Shown: positions 8,194 through 16,905 of the stretch, piece after piece
Numbering within the stretch: the stretch's first letter is position 1
Layout: each line of letters starts with the position of its first letter
Assembly: GCA_050179115.1 (NCBI GenBank)
Contig: JBFXFL010000030.1
Coordinates: 1-39,379, forward strand
DNA length: 39,379 nucleotides
From: JAGPUQ01 sp050179115
GTDB taxonomy: Bacteria > Pseudomonadota > Gammaproteobacteria > Pseudomonadales > Porticoccaceae
Direction of reading: 5' to 3'
The notes under the pieces: model-generated
Databases searched by the model: none
The model's input: only the letters and a program-made list of their open reading frames with translations
Told to the model about the DNA's origin: nothing
Translations under genes and position numbers: made by a program

Positions 8194-8888
8194 GGGGTGC
8201 CGACGCCGGCGGTCACCAGCTTGCGGAACAGCTCGCGGCTGCGCAGCGGACGACCGCCGAGATGGTCCGCAAGGGCAGTGCGCAGCAGCTCCTTGGCGCA
8301 CTGGCGAACGCCGGCTTCGGTATAGTCTTCCGCCGCCATGGCCAGCAGGTGGCGGCCGCTCAGCCGATGGCGCGCAGCGTCGCCGCTCACTGCGTCCCTT
8401 CGCACCAGCCCGGTGTCCGCGACATACACATAGTCGACGTCCGGCTCGATCCGCAGTCCGGCATGGCCGTCACGATCCAGCGTCAGGCCGTAGCCGAGAT
8501 CCGCGAGCAGTGCCAGCTCAAACCGGCGCAGCAGGGGTTCGGCGTCGCCCGCGCCGGCCAGGTCTTGCAGCAGTTGCCGATAACGGGCATGGAGCGCGGG
8601 GTGAGGATCGTATTCGTGCAGCAGACGCACCAGGAGCTCGTTTACATACAGCCCCAGGTAAAGCGCGCGTCCGGTCAAGAGTGGCGAGGTCGGCGCAGCG
8701 ACTTCGACCTGGGTCAGCGTCTTCAAGGTGCCGCTGCCGCTCCAGGCCACTTCCAGTGCGACGAATGGCTGCAACGCCTGGGGTTTGCCGCCGCGGACGC
8801 CGCGCGCTACCACCCGCAGTCGACCGTGTTCCCGTGCGAAGAGATCGACCAGCAGACTGGATTCCCGGTAAGGGCTCCGGTGCAGCAC
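8190..8888 (-). CDS. recO: DNA repair protein RecO
   Basis: RecO with RecR loads RecA onto SSB-coated gapped DNA. The protein has the OB-fold start (LHRSPYRESSLLVDLFAREHG, RLRVVARGVRG) and the helical C-terminal domain with FELALLADLGYGL. The coordinates use GTG as start, giving 232 residues, but the family normally has four or five more residues of the first strand: in-frame upstream codons read QNQPAYVL, exactly as expected. Codon by codon there is no ATG, GTG or TTG between there and the era stop, only CTG (position 8918), which has GGGAG eight bases before it. The true start may therefore be CTG. era lies in the same reading frame directly upstream. Confidence 0.9.
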   Translation of the reverse strand: MLHRSPYRESSLLVDLFAREHGRLRVVARGVRGGKPQALQPFVALEVAWSGSGTLKTLTQVEVAAPTSPLLTGRALYLGLYVNELLVRLLHEYDPHPALHARYRQLLQDLAGAGDAEPLLRRFELALLADLGYGLTLDRDGHAGLRIEPDVDYVYVADTGLVRRDAVSGDAARHRLSGRHLLAMAAEDYTEAGVRQCAKELLRTALADHLGGRPLRSRELFRKLVTAGVGTP

Positions 8889-8939
8889 ATAGGCCGGTTG
8901 GTTTTGTATACGCTTCAGCAGCCGCCACGCTCCCGCGCG

Positions 8940-9833
8940 TCAGCGCTCGTCACGATAGCCCAGACTGCGCAGCGCCCGCTCGTCGTCGGACCAGCCGCTC
9001 TTGATCTTCACCCAGAGTCGCAGCATCACTTTTTTCCCGAGCAGCGCCTCGACATCATGGCGCGCCTGTTCGCCGATTTTCTTGATGCGTTGCCCGCCAT
9101 CACCGATGATGATGCGCTTCTGTCCCTCGCGCTCCACCAGAATCAGGGCGCTGATATGGCAGATTTTTTCCTCGTCGCGGAATTCCTCGATTTCGATGGC
9201 GGTGCTGTAGGGTAACTCCGCCCCCAGTTGCCGGGTGATTTTTTCGCGCACGATCTCGGCAACCAGAAAGCGTTCGCTGCGGTCGGTGTACTGATCCTCT
9301 GCAAAGCAGAACTCGCCCACCGGCATATGCGCCTTGACGATGCGTTCAAGCGCGTCGAGGTTGGTGCCGTTAAGCGCGGACACCGGCAGGCATTCCGCGT
9401 TCGGCAGCAATTCGGATAGCTGTGACATACGCGGCAGCAGCACCCCCGGCGTTGACAGGCGATCAGCCTTGTTCAGCACCACTACCACGGGGGCACCGGC
9501 CTGCATGACCTGCTGCGCCACCGCCGCATCGGCATCGGTCCACAAGTCGCGGTCGACGACGAAAATAATCAGATCCACATCGCGCATCGCGCTCAGGGCG
9601 GAACGGTTGAGGTAGCGATTGATGGCCCGGCCCTTGGCGTTGTTGATGCCCGGCGTATCCACAAACAGCATCTGATGGCTGTCCTGGGTCTTGATGCCGA
9701 GAATGTTGTGGCGCGTGGTCTGGGGCTTGCGGGAGGTAATGCTGAGTTTCTGTCCGAGCAGATGATTGAGCAACGTCGATTTGCCCACGTTGGGACGCCC
9801 GACAATGGCGGTGTAACCACAGTGTCTGGTCAT
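8940..9833 (-). CDS. era: GTPase Era
   Basis: Era is an essential Ras-like GTPase that binds 16S rRNA near its 3' end and assists 30S assembly. It has 297 residues. G1 GRPNVGKST (12-20), G2 around TTRHNILG, G3 DTPGI and G4 NKAD are present, followed by the C-terminal KH RNA-binding domain with GDGGQRIKKIGEQARHD. The ATG overlaps the rnc stop by four bases, so rnc-era are translationally coupled, the usual arrangement. The stop codon is in frame with recO, which begins within about 50 bases. Confidence 0.97.
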   Translation of the reverse strand: MTRHCGYTAIVGRPNVGKSTLLNHLLGQKLSITSRKPQTTRHNILGIKTQDSHQMLFVDTPGINNAKGRAINRYLNRSALSAMRDVDLIIFVVDRDLWTDADAAVAQQVMQAGAPVVVVLNKADRLSTPGVLLPRMSQLSELLPNAECLPVSALNGTNLDALERIVKAHMPVGEFCFAEDQYTDRSERFLVAEIVREKITRQLGAELPYSTAIEIEEFRDEEKICHISALILVEREGQKRIIIGDGGQRIKKIGEQARHDVEALLGKKVMLRLWVKIKSGWSDDERALRSLGYRDER

Positions 9834-10534
9834 GATGATCCTCGCGCCGCGAGCGCCGCGAGCGCCGCGGTGGCCGCCTGCTTTTCCGCCTCGCGCCGAC
9901 TGCCGCCCGCGCCGGAAACCGGAATTTCCAGCAGTGATGCCGTGCAGGACACCTCAAACCGCCGCGCGTGCTCGGGACCGGAGACCGCTACCACGGCGTA
10001 GACGGGCAGCGGCTCGCCGCGCGCCTGAAGAAATTCCTGGAGTTGGGTCTTTTCGTCGCGGTCACCCGGATCGCGGATCACTACCGCAAGCGACTCCCCA
10101 AACCATCGCTCGATGCAAGCGAGGCAGGCGGCCAGGCCGCCATCCAGATACACCGCACCGATAACCGCTTCGAGGGTGCCGGCGAGAATGGTTTTGCGCC
10201 GCGCGCCACCGCTCTTGCGTTCTCCCGGCCCCAACCGCACCCGATCGGGCAGATTCAGGGCTTGTGCGACGCCGGCCAGATATTCACCGCTGACCAGACG
10301 CGCGCGCAGGCGGCTCAGCGCACCTTCGTCCAGTTCGGGAAAACGCCGGTAGAGCAGCTCACCAATCACCAAACCCAGCACGGCGTCACCCAGAAATTCG
10401 AGTCGTTCATTGTGGGGCGAACCACTGCTGCGATGCGTCAGGGCAAGCCGCAACAAGCCGGGGTCGCCAAACGCATAGCCACCCAGGGCACCGGTCGTGC
10501 CGCCCGGCTCAGCCACCGCCGTTGTGCACCTCAA
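9830..10534 (-). CDS. rnc: Ribonuclease III
   Basis: RNase III cuts double-stranded RNA, including rRNA precursors. The protein has the signature NERLEFLGD at 42-50 followed by AVLGL, and a C-terminal double-stranded RNA-binding domain (about 160-230, with KTQLQEFLQARGEP and a GSRREAEKQAATAAL helix). Length is 234 residues from a TTG whose first base precedes and overlaps the stop of the DUF4845 gene (TTGA); a GTG 18 bases further in is the alternative. In the second catalytic block (ILAGTLEAVIG) the Asp equivalent to E. coli D114 is Gly (residue 119), while the essential Glu (E117 equivalent, residue 122) is kept. Confidence 0.95.
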   Translation of the reverse strand: MRCTTAVAEPGGTTGALGGYAFGDPGLLRLALTHRSSGSPHNERLEFLGDAVLGLVIGELLYRRFPELDEGALSRLRARLVSGEYLAGVAQALNLPDRVRLGPGERKSGGARRKTILAGTLEAVIGAVYLDGGLAACLACIERWFGESLAVVIRDPGDRDEKTQLQEFLQARGEPLPVYAVVAVSGPEHARRFEVSCTASLLEIPVSGAGGSRREAEKQAATAALAALAARGSS

Positions 10535-10899
10535 TCCTTGGAGCTGTCATAGACATGATTGAACTTCGCGACCACATCGAGATTACCCATGAATTCGATG
10601 CGCCGTTCGTAATACAGAGACACCAGAATCCGCGCCGCATTGCGGTCAATACGGACCTGTTTCAGGTCGATACTGTCGACATTGTTGACGACAAAATACT
10701 TGTACAGCTTTTGCCGGATCGCCTGGTCCGATAAATTGCGCGCATCGCCGTCGCTCAGGGCTGCAAAGGATTTGTGCACCGTGTAATCGTCGAGATAAAG
10801 CGGCCCGACACGGAACAGTACCGTCAGGGCAAAACCCACCAACAACAAAACAAACAGAATCCCCAACAGGGACACGCCGTGCTCGGCGGATCTGCCCAT
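10531..10899 (-). CDS. DUF4845 family membrane-anchored protein
   Basis: A 122-residue protein with one N-terminal membrane segment (about residues 9-30, VSLLGILFVLLLVGFALTVL) and a small soluble domain. The segment starts with a short HGVSLLG stretch that recalls type IV pilin-like N-termini. Proteins of this family (DUF4845) are regularly encoded between lepB and rnc in gamma- and betaproteobacteria, as here. The function is unknown; the position suggests a link to protein export or to RNase III expression. GAGGGTT lies six bases before the ATG. It starts 21 bases after lepB. Confidence 0.85.
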   Translation of the reverse strand: MGRSAEHGVSLLGILFVLLLVGFALTVLFRVGPLYLDDYTVHKSFAALSDGDARNLSDQAIRQKLYKYFVVNNVDSIDLKQVRIDRNAARILVSLYYERRIEFMGNLDVVAKFNHVYDSSKD

Positions 10900-10920
10900 G
10901 ACGTTAACCCTCCATGCGGT

Positions 10921-11679
10921 TCAATCAATTCTGCCAACCCGTTCAAAGGTCGGCAAGCTGAAAAAATTGTCCCAGTGCATCCAGATCAGCACCGCCTTAC
11001 CGACGATGTTTTGCTCGGGTACCGCGCCCCAGACGCGACTGTCATAACTGTTGTCGCGGTTATCGCCCATCATGAAATACTGTCCGTCCGGCACCACGGC
11101 ATGAAAATTACGGCCGAGCGGTCCCGCCTGTCCGCGCTTTCGGATCAAATGCCGCGCATCGCCGATCTCCTCCAACATCACGGAGAACCCGGGCTCTATT
11201 TCGAGATAGCCCGTGGAAACATGCGCTTGCGGCATCATCTCGCCATTGACATAGAGCGCGTTATCAATGACCCGAATGTCGTCGCCGGGGAGACCGATGA
11301 CGCGCTTGATGAAATAACGCTTGTCCGTGGGCGGAAAGAAGACCATAACATCGCCGCGTTTCGGCATGCCCACGGGCACCACCTTGGTACCCAGGACCGG
11401 CAGGCGCAGCCCGTAGGAGAACTTGTCGACCAGGATGAAATCGCCGACTTGCAGCGTCGGGATCATGGACCCGGAGGGAATCTGAAACGGCTCGACCACG
11501 AAGGAGCGCAGCATCAGGACGACAAAAAATACCGGAAAGAATGGCGCCGTCAGCTCAAGATACCAGGGGCGCCGCGCACCGGCATCGGTACGGCGACGGG
11601 CTGCGAGTTTCTCATAACCCCATGCCACGCCCGTGATCGCCGTGAGGATCACCAGGATCAGAGGAAAATCAACATCCAT
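10921..11679 (-). CDS. lepB: Signal peptidase I
   Basis: LepB cleaves signal peptides from exported proteins on the outer face of the inner membrane. From the ATG chosen here (MDVDFPLILV) it has 252 residues: a first membrane segment at about 5-22, a second at about 44-60, then the catalytic domain. Box B IPSGSMIPTLQ carries the nucleophile Ser71, and box D YFIKRVIGLPGD carries the general-base Lys125; GDNRDNSYDSRVWG is box E. This start has GGGGA six bases upstream. Another ATG four codons earlier overlaps the lepA stop (TGATG) but has no ribosome site. The protein is shorter than E. coli LepB (324) but normal otherwise. Confidence 0.95.
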   Translation of the reverse strand: MDVDFPLILVILTAITGVAWGYEKLAARRRTDAGARRPWYLELTAPFFPVFFVVLMLRSFVVEPFQIPSGSMIPTLQVGDFILVDKFSYGLRLPVLGTKVVPVGMPKRGDVMVFFPPTDKRYFIKRVIGLPGDDIRVIDNALYVNGEMMPQAHVSTGYLEIEPGFSVMLEEIGDARHLIRKRGQAGPLGRNFHAVVPDGQYFMMGDNRDNSYDSRVWGAVPEQNIVGKAVLIWMHWDNFFSLPTFERVGRID

Positions 11680-11690
11680 CGCTGTCCCCA

Positions 11691-13493
<1,803 letters not shown>

Positions 13494-13593
13494 GTGGCTG
13501 GCTCGAAACCGGGAGGGGCAGCGGAAGCAGGCGCGAGTCTAGCGCATTTGCCCCCACCTAGCCATGCCGCCCCGGTGCTCTCGGGGGGCGCCT

Positions 13594-13627
13594 GCGACGC
13601 GGGCGCGCCCCGGAGCGCCCGCGTCGC
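13594..13627 (-). repeat. Strong GC hairpin between mucD and lepA
   Basis: Perfect 13-base inverted arms (positions 13594-13606 and 13615-13627, GCGACGCGGGCGC on the plus strand) flank an 8-base loop. It begins eight bases after the mucD stop on the minus strand. There is no T-tract after it, so it is not a classic intrinsic terminator; it may be an mRNA-stabilising or processing hairpin at the end of mucD. Confidence 0.7.
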
Positions 13628-13634
13628 ACCAGAT

Positions 13635-15011
13635 TCACTCAAGCACGACGGTGCGAAAAATGGAGCGTCCGCTGCGAAAGAAGCGCAGTGCCACCGGGCT
13701 TTTGGCCGGCAATTCGGCGACCACCCGATGATAGGTGGCCAGATCGGTTATGGCGTTGTATCCGAGCTGCACGATGATGTCACCCGGCTCGATCCCCGCG
13801 TCCGCGGCGGGTGAATCCGGGTGCACCTGTTCGACCTGTACCCCGCCGGGGAGATGTGCGTTATCCCGCACCTGGGGATCGATGTCGGTAACCTCCACCC
13901 CGAGCCGGTCCTGCCCGGTGTGCGCCGCCACCTCACCATCGCCGGGGCGGCCCAGGACGACCACCTTCAGCACTCTGTGTTTGCCCTTGCGAATGATTTC
14001 GGCGTCGGCACTCGCGCCAGGCTTCATCTGTCCGACGACATGGGGCAGATCGCTCGCATCCACGATCGGGCGTCCGCTGAACGCCACGACCACGTCGCCC
14101 GCCTCCAGTCCCGCCTTGCCGGCGGGGCTGTCGGGTTCAACCTGCGCAATCAGTGCGCCCTGAGGCTTGTCCAGTCCCAGGGACTCGGCCAGCGCGCCAT
14201 CGACATCCTGAATATAGACACCAAGCCACCCGCGCTCGACGCGACCGCTGTCCTTGAGCTGTGTCACGACCTCCAGCACCACCTGGACCGGGATCGCGAA
14301 CGACAGGCCGATGGACCCTCCGGAGCGGGTATAGATCTGCGAATTGACTCCCACCACCTCACCGTCGAGATTGAACAGCGGTCCTCCGGAATTGCCGGGA
14401 TTGATCGCCACATCGGTCTGGATGAAGGGAACATAGTCTTCCCCCCGTTCGGTGGGAATACTGCGGCCGATGGCGCTTACGATGCCGGCACTGGCCGAAT
14501 AATCGAGACCGAAAGGCGAACCGATCGCAACCACCCACTCCCCGACCCTGAGATTCTCCGGTTGCGCGAAGCGAATCGCCGGCAAACCCTTCGCATCGAT
14601 CTTGAGAAGCGCCAGATCCGAACGCCCATCGACCCCCACCACCTTGGCGTCGAACTCGCGACGATCAATCAGACGTATCTTGATCTCTTCCGCTCCGTCG
14701 ATAACGTGATTGTTGGTGACGATGTAACCATCGGCGGACATCACAAACCCGGATCCCAAGCCACTTGCGCGACGCTCGGGACCTTGCCGCTGGCCGAAGA
14801 AATCCCGAAAAGCATCCGGCATGTCGGGTGGCATGCCCTGGGGACGCCGGCTCGCCACCTTGCGGGTTGTGCTGATCTTCACCACCGCCGCTGAGTTGTC
14901 GGCAATCAATTGGGTAAAATCCGGGAGCGCCGCCGCCCTGACCCCCGCCGCCAACAGGAACGCGATCACGGCTATCCACCCGACGCAAACCGGTCGCCAG
15001 CACTCCGCCAT
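13635..15011 (-). CDS. mucD: Periplasmic Do/DegP-type serine protease (MucD)
   Basis: A 458-residue HtrA-family protease/chaperone that removes misfolded periplasmic proteins and damps the sigma-E response. The N-terminus is a signal peptide (about 1-27, hydrophobic core WIAVIAFLLAAGV, likely cut after RAA). The chymotrypsin-like domain has the triad H102 (TNNHVI), D132 (GRSDLALLKI) and S208 (NPGNSGGPL). Two PDZ domains follow (about 255-345 and 370-455). The ATG has AGAGGT six bases upstream. It belongs to the rpoE-rseA-mucD run, as in Pseudomonas algU-mucABCD, but rseB/mucB and mucC are missing before it. Confidence 0.95.
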   Translation of the reverse strand: MAECWRPVCVGWIAVIAFLLAAGVRAAALPDFTQLIADNSAAVVKISTTRKVASRRPQGMPPDMPDAFRDFFGQRQGPERRASGLGSGFVMSADGYIVTNNHVIDGAEEIKIRLIDRREFDAKVVGVDGRSDLALLKIDAKGLPAIRFAQPENLRVGEWVVAIGSPFGLDYSASAGIVSAIGRSIPTERGEDYVPFIQTDVAINPGNSGGPLFNLDGEVVGVNSQIYTRSGGSIGLSFAIPVQVVLEVVTQLKDSGRVERGWLGVYIQDVDGALAESLGLDKPQGALIAQVEPDSPAGKAGLEAGDVVVAFSGRPIVDASDLPHVVGQMKPGASADAEIIRKGKHRVLKVVVLGRPGDGEVAAHTGQDRLGVEVTDIDPQVRDNAHLPGGVQVEQVHPDSPAADAGIEPGDIIVQLGYNAITDLATYHRVVAELPAKSPVALRFFRSGRSIFRTVVLE

Positions 15012-15037
15012 TGAATACCTCTTTTTTCGGTTCGGAC

Positions 15038-15370
15038 TTAACGAGTTGGTTCGGATTTAACGATCAAATCGAGTCCGCCGGCACACCGCAACCGGCCGCG
15101 ACCAGACCACTGAGCGTGACTGCTTCGACGCCGGACGAATACCCTCCGCAATGCGTTTGGCGACCATCGCGGGCGGCTCGCCCAGGATACAAATAAGCGC
15201 GCCACCGCCAGAACGATGAGGCCCCAGAGGGACAGGGCGGGGATGGCGGTGGGGCCGACAACACCGCCGGCCACGAAAAGCACGAACTTCTCCCACCGCT
15301 CGGAACCACTGCTGGCACCATCGGTGAGGGGATCACCGTGGCAGCCGCCACCATTCCAGCGCTTCTGCGC
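15038..15370 (-). other. Intergenic space with an IPTL-CTERM-like open frame (possible gene remnant)
   Basis: The 377 bases between rseA and mucD hold no recognisable gene; rseB and mucC would be expected here. One minus-strand frame, open from 15370 to 15038, reads TAIPALSLWGLIVLAVARLF about 40 codons in. This resembles the IPTL-CTERM sorting signal (I-P-T-L-S-x-W-G then a hydrophobic stretch and basic residues; here followed by VSWASRPRW). The frame has no ATG (first usable start GTG at 15283) and no clear ribosome site. It may be the end of a decayed gene or chance. Confidence 0.2.
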
Positions 15371-15388
15371 TCACGGGTCTCCTTGGAT

Positions 15389-16048
15389 TCACTGGCCGGC
15401 CGGCACCGATGCCGGCTGGGAAGGACGCGCCACAGGCAACATATCCTGGCGATCCGCTCCATTACGCTCGGCTTGGCGCAGCATGCGCTGCTCCACATAA
15501 CGACGCACCTCAGGCTCTTCCGCAGCCGAAATGCCGACAACCAGCGAGCCGGTGCGGCCTGCGGGCGCGCTGCCAGCACCGCTTACGGTTGCCACATGCA
15601 CGCGCGGAAGCCTCATTCCCACGGGTGATTGCAGGGAGGACGCCACCTGGCCCGTCGCCTGTGGCTGGCCGCCGAGCGGCGCACTGACAGCGACTTCCGC
15701 ATCTCTTCCCGCGCCGGTGGTCGGCACCACATACCGCACACCGACGACCGTCAGGACCGCTACCGAGGCCGCCACCGCGACTCGACTCAAGGTACGCAGC
15801 GCACTTCGACTGCGCGGGCCCGGTTCACGCTCCAGTGCCGCCGCAATCCGACCCGAGAGATCGGGTGTCGCGGACGCCAATTCCCCGCGCATGGCGGCAG
15901 CTGCAAGGTGATAGCGATCCCACTTGCGCCGCAATTCGGGATCCTGACTGATCTGTCCAAGCGTACGGCGCAACTCGAAATCGCCGACTTCGCCGTCCAT
16001 CAACGCGGACAGTCGGGCAGCGGGCTCCTGATTGATGTCAGCACTCAT
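15389..16048 (-). CDS. rseA: Anti-sigma-E factor RseA/MucA-like
   Basis: RseA/MucA is a single-pass inner-membrane protein whose cytoplasmic N-terminus holds sigma-E inactive until regulated proteolysis frees it. The 219-residue protein starts MSADINQEPAARLSALMDGE, the anti-sigma domain with the family pattern LSALMDGE..DFELRRTL, DPELRRKWDRYHLAAAAMRG. A membrane segment lies at about 90-108 (VAVAASVAVLTVVGVRYV) and the rest is periplasmic, with VEQRMLRQAERNG near the end as in MucA. It follows rpoE by 121 bases. The site-2 protease encoded far away at 33099-33737 is not the usual RseP. Confidence 0.92.
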   Translation of the reverse strand: MSADINQEPAARLSALMDGEVGDFELRRTLGQISQDPELRRKWDRYHLAAAAMRGELASATPDLSGRIAAALEREPGPRSRSALRTLSRVAVAASVAVLTVVGVRYVVPTTGAGRDAEVAVSAPLGGQPQATGQVASSLQSPVGMRLPRVHVATVSGAGSAPAGRTGSLVVGISAAEEPEVRRYVEQRMLRQAERNGADRQDMLPVARPSQPASVPAGQ

Positions 16049-16169
16049 GGGCAGTGAGACCTCTGTTCTTTGTCAAATGAAGTGTTTGCCGAGCAACACT
16101 GTGCCAACTGCCGGCGGCACAATCCAGGCGCTGGCAGTGGGACCGACCGCCACCGCAAAGGTTCCGTCA

Positions 16170-16775
16170 CTACTGGCCCTCGCCCATCAGCGCGCTGACC
16201 TGCTGGTCGATGGCTTCCCGGGCGCGGAAGATACGCGAGCGCACCGTGCCCACCGGGCACTCCATGACCGCGGCGATATCCTCGTAACTGAGACCTTCGA
16301 ATTCGCGCAGCGTAACCGCGGTGCGGAGATCCTGCGGCAGATCATTGATGGCCTTGTCGACGACCCGTTGCAGTTCGTCGCGCAGCGCCAGATTCTCCGG
16401 CGTGTTGATGTCGGTCAGTCCCTGATTGTCGAAAAAATGTTCGGCGTCGTCGATGTCTACATCGCTCGCCGGGGGCCGGCGGCCACGGGAAACCAGAGAA
16501 TTCTTGGCGGTGTTGACGGCGATCCGGTACAGCCAGGTATAGAACTGGCTGTCGCCGCGAAAATTCCCGATGGCTCGATACGCCTTGATGAAGGCCTCCT
16601 GGACGACATCGTCCACTTCGCCATGATCGCGGATATAGCGGGTGACGATGGCGCGCACCCGATGCTGATATTTGAGCACCAACAAATCGAACGCCGTCTT
16701 GTCACCCTGCTGTACCCGCCGGACCAGCTTGCTGTCCGGTACCGACTCTTTCGGCGGCCTCACATAGTGCTCCAC
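16170..16775 (-). CDS. rpoE: RNA polymerase sigma factor RpoE (AlgU)
   Basis: An extracytoplasmic-function sigma factor of 201 residues that directs the envelope-stress regulon. Region 2 is seen as DLLVLKYQHRVRAIVTRYIRD, VDDVVQEAFIKAYRAIGNF and FYTWLYRIAVNTAKN; region 4 as LPQDLRTAVTLREFEGLSYEDIA and the helix-turn-helix ECPVGTVRSRIFRAREAI. The start used is GTG with GGAAAG just upstream; an in-frame GTG four codons on is the alternative. No GAACTT-N16-TCTGA-type self-promoter was found upstream. nadB is divergent, as in Pseudomonas. Confidence 0.95.
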   Translation of the reverse strand: MEHYVRPPKESVPDSKLVRRVQQGDKTAFDLLVLKYQHRVRAIVTRYIRDHGEVDDVVQEAFIKAYRAIGNFRGDSQFYTWLYRIAVNTAKNSLVSRGRRPPASDVDIDDAEHFFDNQGLTDINTPENLALRDELQRVVDKAINDLPQDLRTAVTLREFEGLSYEDIAAVMECPVGTVRSRIFRAREAIDQQVSALMGEGQ

Positions 16776-16905
16776 AGTCTTTCCGGCGGGGACCCATCCA
16801 GCGGCTTGCGGTGGCCATTCCGGATGTCCACCCCTGCCCGGGCATCATGGGTTTTTTGCGGCGCCCATACTATCATGCGTCGCCAGCATCAAAACCCGCC
16901 CCGTT

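Noticed and set aside
15064..15579. 171-codon minus-strand frame overlapping the end of rseA
   Set aside because: Cys/Arg/Ser-rich composition, runs out of frame through rseA, and has no family match; not rseB or mucC.
16092..16107. Sigma-54-like sequence TTGGCACAGTGTTGCT on the minus strand before rseA
   Set aside because: The spacing between GG and GC is nine bases instead of the strict ten, so it is unlikely to be used by sigma-54.
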